Part shown: positions 1-5,789 of the stretch, piece by piece | How positions within the stretch are numbered: the first letter of the stretch is position 1 | How the letters are laid out: each line of letters starts with the position of its first letter | Assembly: GCA_030668165.1 (NCBI GenBank) | Contig: DAOUUM010000138.1 | Location: forward strand, 1-7,434 | Direction of reading: 5' to 3' | Source of the DNA: Candidatus Heimdallarchaeota archaeon | Lineage (GTDB): Archaea; Asgardarchaeota; Heimdallarchaeia; Heimdallarchaeales; Kariarchaeaceae | Length of the DNA: 7,434 nt | Position numbers and translations under genes: made by a program | The notes under the pieces: model-generated | The model's database searches: none | Told to the model about the DNA's origin: nothing | The model's input: only the letters and a program-made list of their open reading frames with translations

Positions 1-878
1 CCCAGGTATCCATCAACTGAGTGTAGTGAATTCTGAGCAGTGAATTTAATAAGTTCTGGAATATTGGGTCCATCCGGATCATAAACTCCTCCATATGCAT
101 CTGTAACAGCCACTACTTTGTAGTCATTTTCATATGCTATCTGGGCAAGATTAGATCCCACGTTTCCAAATCCCTGTATGCCAAGAGTATTACCATCAGA
201 TTTCTTATTCATATTTTTGAGTGCCTCATCCATGGTGATGAATACTCCACGACCAGTGGCATCCTCACGTCCGAGTGATCCACCCAGCTCGATTGGCTTG
301 CCAGTAACCACGCCAAGAGTGGTATGACCCTTGATCATACTGTAGGTATCCATTATCCAGCTCATTATCTGGGCATTGGTATTCACATCCGGTGCAGGAA
401 TATCTTTTTCAGGTCCAAGCACATCAATGATACTGTAAGTATACCTACGAGTCAGATTTCTCAACTCATTTGTACTCAGCCGCATCGGGTCTACTATGAC
501 ACCACCTTTGGCTCCTCCATATGGTATATTCACAAGTGCACATTTGTAGGTCATCAATGATGCCAGGGCAGTTACCTCATCCAGATCCATGTGTGGTGAG
601 AACCTGATTCCTCCCTTTCCCGGACCTCGGGCAGCGTTATGGAGTACACGAAAACCAGTAAATACCTCCACACTACCATCATCCAAACGGACGGGGAAGT
701 TAGAGATATTGACCCTTGCGGGTTTCTGAAGGATCCGATGAATATCATCATCAAGATCTATTATATTGGCCACCTTATCCAGTTTTGAAAGTGCATTCAA
801 CCATGGATTTTCCTCATCAGGCTTATCACTACATAATCCGTTATTAGCCGATTTTTTTGGATCTTCGTGTATTTCCAT
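1..878 (-). CDS. gdhA: Glutamate dehydrogenase (Glu/Leu/Phe/Val dehydrogenase family), 3' end cut by left window edge
   Basis: Catalyses reversible oxidative deamination of glutamate to 2-oxoglutarate and ammonia with NAD(P), in the cytosol. The ATG is at 876-878, preceded by AGGTG at a 6-base gap and 19 bases after the gltB-like stop; 292 complete codons are visible. The frame has no stop before the edge. The first 25 residues are a polar, variable extension. The dimerisation/substrate domain follows and holds the catalytic set: Lys88 (GPGKGGIRF), Lys112 (SLMTYK), Lys124 (YGGAKGG) and Asp164 (IPAPDVNT). This spacing is that of the classical hexameric enzyme. TGKPIELGGSLGREDATGRGV opens the NAD domain, and the Rossmann motif GFGNVG lies at 236-241. 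The C-terminal roughly 130 residues are outside the window. Cofactor preference cannot be judged safely. Being last in the visible operon after a glutamate synthase, it could supply or consume the same glutamate pool. Confidence 0.95.
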   Translation of the reverse strand, partial: MEIHEDPKKSANNGLCSDKPDEENPWLNALSKLDKVANIIDLDDDIHRILQKPARVNISNFPVRLDDGSVEVFTGFRVLHNAARGPGKGGIRFSPHMDLDEVTALASLMTYKCALVNIPYGGAKGGVIVDPMRLSTNELRNLTRRYTYSIIDVLGPEKDIPAPDVNTNAQIMSWIMDTYSMIKGHTTLGVVTGKPIELGGSLGREDATGRGVFITMDEALKNMNKKSDGNTLGIQGFGNVGSNLAQIAYENDYKVVAVTDAYGGVYDPDGPNIPELIKFTAQNSLHSVDGYL

Positions 879-884
879 AACTAC

Positions 885-889
885 CACCT
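885..889 (-). promoter_or_regulatory. Ribosome binding site for the downstream glutamate dehydrogenase
   Basis: On the minus strand this reads AGGTG, 6 bases before the ATG at 878. It supports that Met as the start of the glutamate dehydrogenase. The site lies in the 19-base gap after the gltB-like stop codon. Confidence 0.6.
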
Positions 890-897
890 ATGCAGAT

Positions 898-2475
898 TCA
901 GATGTCAAGTAGTGCCTCTACTTCTGCCTTGTCAGATTCCATAACATAGTCAATTCCACTTATTTCAGCTGAAATAGGTGTCAAGGCAGCTATGTCATCT
1001 CTTGTGATATGTTCAAGGGCAAATTTCCTTGAACCGCACATGAATTGCTTCATTCCCTGTGCCAGACGTGACATATAACCATACACACCCATGGCACCTG
1101 CTGGGATATCTGCATATCTGTCACCATACAAGTCTCGTAATTCATCAGAGACAATAAACACTTCATCCGTGGTTCTTCCAAATCGATTCACATATACAGG
1201 GGTCTCATTATTATCAAGCTTTTTCCCGATAGTTTTACCCACCATGGCAGCAGTTAGAGGTGCTCGGGCCATTCCAATCATCTTGAAATAGGGTGCTCCA
1301 AGTGCCAGACCTTTAACAATCTGATCCTCCATGGTTATTCCACCTGCAATAGACACATCAGGGACATGCTTACCCTTCTTCTTCAGGATATCAATGTACT
1401 TGTACAATAGACTCCATAACTCAACACCGGGTACTCCACACTCGTTCATCATACGCCATGGGCTCATACCTGTGCCTCCACCGGCTCCATCCACTGTAAG
1501 CAGATCAATTTTACCAAGAGATGCCAGTCTAACAGCATTTGCCAGGTCTGCAGGTCTGTATGCTCCTGTTTTCAGGAAGACATATTTGGCTCCCGCGGCT
1601 CTTACCTCGGCCACTCTGTCCAGAAATGCTTTTTCAGAGACCATTCCCAATCTGGAATGCCTCTCAAACTCATGGAAGGCTTTATTCTCAAAGGCTTTGA
1701 TCACCTTGGGATCCATAGGATCGGGAAGTACGATATAACCCCGTTCTTTGAGCATCTGGGCTCTCTTCAGATTGCTGATCTTAACCTCTCCACCGATACT
1801 TTTTGCACCTTGGCCCCATTTTAACTCAACAATCTCGACACCTAGTTCTTTGATAGCATATTCCTGAACACCAAGATTAGTGTCCTCGACATTGGCTTGG
1901 ATCACAATTCCACCGTACCCATCTCTTTGCCAATCTGTATACAATTTTATTCTTCTTGCCAGATCAGGTGAGTGCACAATCTTGCCATCAACGATCTCCG
2001 AGTCAGGATCCATTCCACAGACATTTTCTCCAATTGTCAGGGGAATTCCAGATATTGCACAACCAATGGCAAGTCCTTCCCAGTTCATCGAGGCAATCTT
2101 AGTCGAACCCAATCCGGGTACAATAAGTGGTAATCTCACCTTTATGCCCTTATCATGCCCTATCCTCTGCTCAATATCAACAGCGGTAAATATTGCCTTG
2201 TTTGAGTCAGCTTCAATACCTACTGCGCCCCTGGCAGTACCCAGTATTGTAAAATGGGAGAGATCAACTGGATATTTCTTCTCACCTGCTGAGGTAGTTA
2301 TTCCATAGGGTTGAGGATAGAGTACCTCCACTCCACGATAGGCAGATTTACCCACCTCACACATTCCTATACATCCATCCACACAAGTGACACAAAGACC
2401 ACTTATGGGCACAACAGAATCCTCTGTTCGATTTTTTGTTAATGTTGCTGCTGTCGCATTTAGTTTACCGTACAT
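898..2475 (-). CDS. gltB: Stand-alone FMN-binding glutamate synthase domain protein (GltB-like, 525 aa)
   Basis: A glutamate synthase FMN-domain protein, expected to reduce an iminoglutarate intermediate to glutamate. The (beta/alpha)8 signatures are clear: VELKWGQGAKSIGGE (216-230), a core Lys in FLKTG (302), the Gly-rich FMN/2-oxoglutarate loop DGAGGGTGMSP (329-339), and the phosphate-binding IAGGITMED (376-384). At 525 residues it is the size of the free-standing anaerobe/archaeal type. It lacks the glutaminase domain and the C-terminal GXGXG domain of full-length GltB. The C-x5-C-x4-C [3Fe-4S] motif expected after the FMN loops is absent: residues 390-420 have no Cys. Instead four N-terminal cysteines (28, 31, 35, 39; CxxCxxxCxxxC) could bind a cluster. 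The ATG is 4 bases from the preceding stop, and its GAGG site lies in the previous gene's last codons. No GltD partner is visible; the diaphorase genes upstream are candidate electron donors. Confidence 0.9.
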   Translation of the reverse strand: MYGKLNATAATLTKNRTEDSVVPISGLCVTCVDGCIGMCEVGKSAYRGVEVLYPQPYGITTSAGEKKYPVDLSHFTILGTARGAVGIEADSNKAIFTAVDIEQRIGHDKGIKVRLPLIVPGLGSTKIASMNWEGLAIGCAISGIPLTIGENVCGMDPDSEIVDGKIVHSPDLARRIKLYTDWQRDGYGGIVIQANVEDTNLGVQEYAIKELGVEIVELKWGQGAKSIGGEVKISNLKRAQMLKERGYIVLPDPMDPKVIKAFENKAFHEFERHSRLGMVSEKAFLDRVAEVRAAGAKYVFLKTGAYRPADLANAVRLASLGKIDLLTVDGAGGGTGMSPWRMMNECGVPGVELWSLLYKYIDILKKKGKHVPDVSIAGGITMEDQIVKGLALGAPYFKMIGMARAPLTAAMVGKTIGKKLDNNETPVYVNRFGRTTDEVFIVSDELRDLYGDRYADIPAGAMGVYGYMSRLAQGMKQFMCGSRKFALEHITRDDIAALTPISAEISGIDYVMESDKAEVEALLDI

Positions 2476-2479
2476 AACA

Positions 2480-3178
2480 TTATTCCTCTTTTTTTGTTTC
2501 TATTACCTGATAACAGGTTCCACATTCCCCTTTTAATCCCATCCAACAGTCATATGAGTCAAACTCATCCGCACAGCTTGGTTGGGTTTCATTGTAACAA
2601 CCATTGCATAATACAGTGGCTGCATCCGCTCCATCACATCTCAATGTGATTACTGGACATATCTGCATACATGCTCCACATTGTCTGCAAAGATCTGATT
2701 TGATATCAAATGGTGGAGATACCTCCAGATGCTGGCCTCTGTTGCCAAACTGAATGGCTCCGGCCATCATCTGTTCCTCACAAACCCTCACACATAATCC
2801 ACAGAGTATGCAATCCTTCCATTTGGGAGCAATTCTTACCCGATTTAATCCCAATTTGGATGCCATATCCTGCAGAACTTTGGATGAGGGACACTCTGAA
2901 ATCAATAATTCCAGTACCATATTTCTTGTCTTTATCACTCTTTTAGTTGCTGTTTTGATATCCAATCCCTCTGAAACCGGATGGGTACAACTGCTCACTA
3001 GTTTTGATCCATTTGCGTCGAAAACCTCAACTAAACAGAGTCTACATGCTCCCCATGGTTCTAATCCATCATAGTGGCATAGAGTTGGTATGTCTAATCC
3101 CAAAAATCGTGCAACTTCTAGGACAGTCCAACCTGGTGGTGAATCGAAATCGATTCCATCAATTTTAATAGTGGGCAT
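2480..3178 (-). CDS. HoxU-like [2Fe-2S] / 2x[4Fe-4S] electron-transfer subunit (232 aa)
   Basis: Fe-S relay subunit of NADH-linked oxidoreductases (HoxU, or the N-terminal part of NuoG/HydA). Residues 1-75 are a plant-type [2Fe-2S] ferredoxin domain with Cys34, 45, 48 and 64. Residues 120-180 hold a two-cluster ferredoxin: Cys123/126/129/133 and Cys164/167/170/174. The region between (about 86-120) normally carries the His-Cys3 cluster in NuoG/HydA. Here it reads SECPSSKVLQDMASKLG, without the HxxxCxxC pattern, so that cluster is missing. After residue 180 comes a tail with seven cysteines (181, 191, 194, 202, 211, 219, 222), a possible extra metal site. Strong AAAGGAGG lies 8 bases before the ATG. 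The protein ends without any H-cluster, molybdopterin or other catalytic domain, so it must hand electrons to another protein; the gltB-like gene starts 4 bases later. Confidence 0.9.
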   Translation of the reverse strand: MPTIKIDGIDFDSPPGWTVLEVARFLGLDIPTLCHYDGLEPWGACRLCLVEVFDANGSKLVSSCTHPVSEGLDIKTATKRVIKTRNMVLELLISECPSSKVLQDMASKLGLNRVRIAPKWKDCILCGLCVRVCEEQMMAGAIQFGNRGQHLEVSPPFDIKSDLCRQCGACMQICPVITLRCDGADAATVLCNGCYNETQPSCADEFDSYDCWMGLKGECGTCYQVIETKKEE

Positions 3179-3186
3179 TTAATTTT

Positions 3187-3194
3187 CCTCCTTT
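3187..3194 (-). promoter_or_regulatory. Strong Shine-Dalgarno for the HoxU-like subunit
   Basis: The minus strand reads AAAGGAGG, 8 bases before the ATG at 3178. It lies in the longest intergenic gap of the window (3179-3213, 35 bases). I see no hairpin or convincing promoter in that gap, so transcription probably reads through. Confidence 0.75.
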
Positions 3195-3213
3195 CTATAA
3201 ATTGGGTGATTTA

Positions 3214-5040
3214 TCATACTAAAACCACCTTCTCCATCTCACATCGATCAAGTTTAATGATCGCTTTACTTGGACAACTTGCCTCACAAATTCCACATTG
3301 AGTGCAACGTAGTGGGTCTATAGTATGCCTCTCTCCTTTCCTTCCAATAATTGCATGTGTTGGACAGCTCTGGAAACAAATTGTACATCCAGTACAGAGT
3401 CCTTCATCAATTGCAAATTTAATCAATGCTTGGCATTCTTTGGCAGGACAGCTTTTATCTACTATGTGAGATATGTACTCATCACGAAAATATTTGATTG
3501 TTGTGAGCACGGGATTTGGTGCAGTCTGTCCAAGACCACAAAGCGAAGCTAATTTGACTGTATCTGCTAATTCTTCTAATAAATCAAGGTCTTCCATTTC
3601 ACCCTGACCATCAATAATTCTTTGCAAGATGTCATACATCGCTTTCACACCTACACGGCATGGAACACATTTTCCGCAGGATTCCTCCTGAATGAAATTT
3701 AGAAAATAATTAGCCAGTTTTACCATGCAATCATTATTATCAAGGACGATCATTCCACCAGATCCAAGAATACTGCCTGATTGTGCCATATTCTTGTAAT
3801 CAACTGGTAAATCCAGAAGACTTGCTGGTAAACAACCACCGGAGGGTCCACCAGTTTGAACTCCTTTGAATTCATAGCCATTGGGAACTCCACCACCGAT
3901 GTCAAAAATAATCTCACGTAAGGTGGTTCCGAATTGAACTTCAATTAGTCCTGAATTGGTAATTTTGCCAGTAAGAGCAAAAATAGCGGTTCCCTTGCTG
4001 TCTTCAGTACCAATAGATGAATACCATTCAGCACCTCTATTTATTATAACTGGAACTGTGGCAAAGGTTTTTACATTATTTATGCTGGTGGGTTTTCCCC
4101 ACACTCCCGTAGTTGTGGGATATGGGGGTCTAGGCACTGGATTGCCTCTTTTACCCATAATCGATGCGATTAGTGCTGTTTCTTCTCCACAGACAAAAGC
4201 ACCTGCTCCCTCGTAAATTTCAATATCAAATGAGAAATTGGTATCCAGGATATTTTCTCCAAGAAATCTGTTTATTCTTGCATCTTCTGTAGCAATTCTA
4301 AACCTTCTTACAGCCACGGGATATTCAGCTCTCACATAAATGTAGCCTTTGGTTGCACCCATGGCATAAGCAGCTATTATCATTCCCTCGATCACACTAT
4401 GTGGATCAGCTTCTAATATACTCCTATCCATAAATGCTCCGGGATCTCCCTCGTCAGCATTACAAATGATATATTTTGGTTCTCCTGGAGATTGTCTACA
4501 AAATGACCATTTCATCCCAGTTGAAAATCCTGCTCCGCCTCTACCTCTCAATCCAGATTTCTTGATTTCTTCAATTACCTCAAGGGGCTCATAATCACAA
4601 AGTGATTTTTGTAATGCTTTGTATCCGCCTTCTGAGATATAATCCTCTATTTTTTCAGGATTAATGTGACCACAATTACGTAAGATAATTCTTTGTTGAT
4701 TCTTGTAAAATGGAACCTCATCATAATTCTGAATATATTTGCCAGTCTCTGCATCTTTGTATAATAGACGTTTTACTGGTTCTGATTTAATGAAATGCTG
4801 TTTTATAATTGCATTCGCATCTTTTGGTTTTACATGTGTATAAAATGTTCCTTCTGGTTCAATTACCACTATAGGTCCTTTTTGGCAAAATCCATGGCAC
4901 CCGGTAAAATCAACCTTGACATCATCGGAAAGATTATGTAGGTCCACAGCTTGAATTAAAGATTCTCGGAGCTCATTCATTCCAGGTTTGGATCCACCAC
5001 AGCCTAATCCTTCGCACACTAGAATTGTAGATTTATTCAG
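3214..5040 (-). CDS. nuoF: NuoF/HydB-type NADH-oxidising flavoprotein (FMN, multiple Fe-S), probable CTG start
   Basis: Oxidises NADH on FMN and passes electrons to Fe-S clusters. Domains (numbered from the CTG): thioredoxin-fold [2Fe-2S], Cys9/14/48/52; FMN/NADH fold with GLRGRGGAGFSTGMKW (163-178), ADEGDPGAFMDR (195-206) and GAGAFVCGEE (278-287); SLBB about 364-405; N3-type [4Fe-4S] with Cys455/458/461 and Cys501; HIVDKSCPAKEC (525-536), which resembles the HydB zinc site; C-terminal two-cluster ferredoxin, Cys549/552/555/559 and 579/582/585/589. This layout matches HydB/HndC of bifurcating and NADP-reducing hydrogenases, not the shorter complex I NuoF. The first conventional start is GTG at 5019, but that is 29 bases from GGAGG and would cut into the first strand (STILVCEGLGC). 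CTG at 5040 has an 8-base gap and follows the nuoE-like stop by 1 base, giving 608 residues. Confidence 0.93.
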   Translation of the reverse strand: MNKSTILVCEGLGCGGSKPGMNELRESLIQAVDLHNLSDDVKVDFTGCHGFCQKGPIVVIEPEGTFYTHVKPKDANAIIKQHFIKSEPVKRLLYKDAETGKYIQNYDEVPFYKNQQRIILRNCGHINPEKIEDYISEGGYKALQKSLCDYEPLEVIEEIKKSGLRGRGGAGFSTGMKWSFCRQSPGEPKYIICNADEGDPGAFMDRSILEADPHSVIEGMIIAAYAMGATKGYIYVRAEYPVAVRRFRIATEDARINRFLGENILDTNFSFDIEIYEGAGAFVCGEETALIASIMGKRGNPVPRPPYPTTTGVWGKPTSINNVKTFATVPVIINRGAEWYSSIGTEDSKGTAIFALTGKITNSGLIEVQFGTTLREIIFDIGGGVPNGYEFKGVQTGGPSGGCLPASLLDLPVDYKNMAQSGSILGSGGMIVLDNNDCMVKLANYFLNFIQEESCGKCVPCRVGVKAMYDILQRIIDGQGEMEDLDLLEELADTVKLASLCGLGQTAPNPVLTTIKYFRDEYISHIVDKSCPAKECQALIKFAIDEGLCTGCTICFQSCPTHAIIGRKGERHTIDPLRCTQCGICEASCPSKAIIKLDRCEMEKVVLV

Positions 5041-5041
5041 T

Positions 5042-5773
5042 TCAACTTCCTCCTTTCCTAGTTTTCTGAAGTAATTTAATCAATTTTGATGGTTTCAAAT
5101 GTCCATGTATTTCATCATCGATCATTACCGCTGGTGCAAGTGCACAACATCCCATACATGATACTGTTTCTAGTGTAAACATTCGATCCTCTGTTGTCTC
5201 ACCGGATTTAATATTCAAGTGTTTTTCAGCAGCATCTAAGAGAATATTACCTCCTTTGACGAAACAAGCAGTTCCTGAGCAAAGGGTTATTTGATGTTCA
5301 CCCGGTTTTTCATACTTAAATTGTGTATAGAAAGTAGCGACGCTATAGACCTCATTTAGCGATAAATCCAGATACTCTGAAATTCGTTTCATAGTCATTT
5401 TTGATAAATAATCAAAATGTTCTTGAACAGCCTGCAGTATTGGTATTAAATTCGTTGCTTTCCTTTCTTTTGCAAAAATAATACCTTCAAGTATTCTTTC
5501 ATCAATTTCTTCCAGGATTGGAAAAACATCGCTTAATGCTTCATTTAAAGAAATTGTTACTTGTTTGATATCATTTTTTGATAGATAATTATACTTATTT
5601 TGAATTTCCTTCAATATTCTGCCACTGCTTTCGATTATTCCATCAATAGCTTCATAATCAAAATGATCATCAATCTCTTCTTTATCAACTAGTACGGTTG
5701 ACATAGATCCTGTTGGATTATCATCAAAATCTTCTTCTGATTCTTTTCTGTTTTTTGTTTTTTGACTTTCCAT
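5042..5773 (-). CDS. nuoE: NuoE/HydC-type thioredoxin-fold [2Fe-2S] subunit with N-terminal extension (243 aa)
   Basis: Small partner of the NuoF/HydB flavoprotein; it holds one [2Fe-2S] cluster. Residues 104-150 are the usual helical domain (LIPILQAVQEHFDYLS, then EVYSVATFYTQF). Residues 160-240 are the thioredoxin-like domain with cluster ligands Cys165/170 (CSGTAC) and Cys206/210 (CMGCC; Cys209 is extra). Classical NuoE/HndA proteins are about 155-175 residues. The surplus here is an acidic, polar N-terminus (1-40) plus a degenerate copy of the helical domain (about 42-90). The ATG at 5773 has AAAGGAG at a 9-base gap. Met24 has only AGGA at 3 bases and is less likely. The stop lies 1 base before the probable CTG start of the flavoprotein gene, which suggests translational coupling and equal amounts of the two subunits. 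Confidence 0.92.
   Translation of the reverse strand: MESQKTKNRKESEEDFDDNPTGSMSTVLVDKEEIDDHFDYEAIDGIIESSGRILKEIQNKYNYLSKNDIKQVTISLNEALSDVFPILEEIDERILEGIIFAKERKATNLIPILQAVQEHFDYLSKMTMKRISEYLDLSLNEVYSVATFYTQFKYEKPGEHQITLCSGTACFVKGGNILLDAAEKHLNIKSGETTEDRMFTLETVSCMGCCALAPAVMIDDEIHGHLKPSKLIKLLQKTRKGGS
5049..5053 (-). promoter_or_regulatory. Shine-Dalgarno that points to a CTG start of the NuoF-like gene
   Basis: GGAGG on the minus strand, inside the final Gly-Gly codons of the nuoE-like gene. It is 8 bases from the in-frame CTG at 5038-5040 and 29 bases from the in-frame GTG at 5017-5019. No in-frame ATG, GTG or TTG lies between the site and that GTG, so position and conserved protein sequence together favour CTG. 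Confidence 0.6.
5339..5617 (-). repeat. Degenerate internal duplication of the NuoE helical domain (protein level)
   Basis: Residues 53-86 (5516-5617) and 112-145 (5339-5440) of the NuoE-like protein align without gaps over 34 positions. Eleven are identical and many others conservative, for example ILKEIQNKYNYLSK against ILQAVQEHFDYLSK. The DNA copies are diverged. The second copy joins the thioredoxin domain in the normal way; the first is the extra one. Confidence 0.65.
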
Positions 5774-5782
5774 CTTTTTTTA

Positions 5783-5789
5783 CTCCTTT
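5783..5789 (-). promoter_or_regulatory. Shine-Dalgarno for the NuoE-like gene, overlapping the preceding stop
   Basis: AAAGGAG on the minus strand, 9 bases before the ATG at 5773. It shares one base with the TGA stop (5789-5791) of the unrecognised 256-residue gene. It favours Met1 over the internal Met24 and implies the extended N-terminus is translated. Confidence 0.7.

Noticed and set aside
324..754. Short open frames on both strands at the left edge (324-560 plus, 572-754 minus)
   Set aside because: They overlap the canonical glutamate dehydrogenase, whose frame runs uninterrupted from 878 to the left edge and carries all catalytic motifs.
1331..1738. Open frame of 135 codons on the plus strand
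   Set aside because: Lies wholly antisense to the well-supported gltB-like gene and has no recognisable protein pattern.
1880..2308. Open frame of 142 codons on the plus strand
   Set aside because: Antisense shadow of the gltB-like gene; no coding signal of its own.
3179..3213. TATA-like AT-rich stretch in the largest intergenic gap, as an internal promoter
   Set aside because: The gap is only 35 bases, the AT-rich bases sit about 20 bases from the start codon next to the ribosome binding site, and there is no second element to support a promoter.
5702..5704. Internal ATG (Met24) as the start of the NuoE-like gene
   Set aside because: Only a weak AGGA lies 3 bases before it, while the ATG at 5773 has AAAGGAG at a normal 9-base gap.
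2480..5773. Reading the cluster as respiratory complex I or as an [FeFe] hydrogenase
   Set aside because: No NuoG catalytic-like domain, membrane subunits or H-cluster motifs are present in the window, and the HoxU-like protein ends at 232 residues. Such genes could exist outside the window but are not seen.
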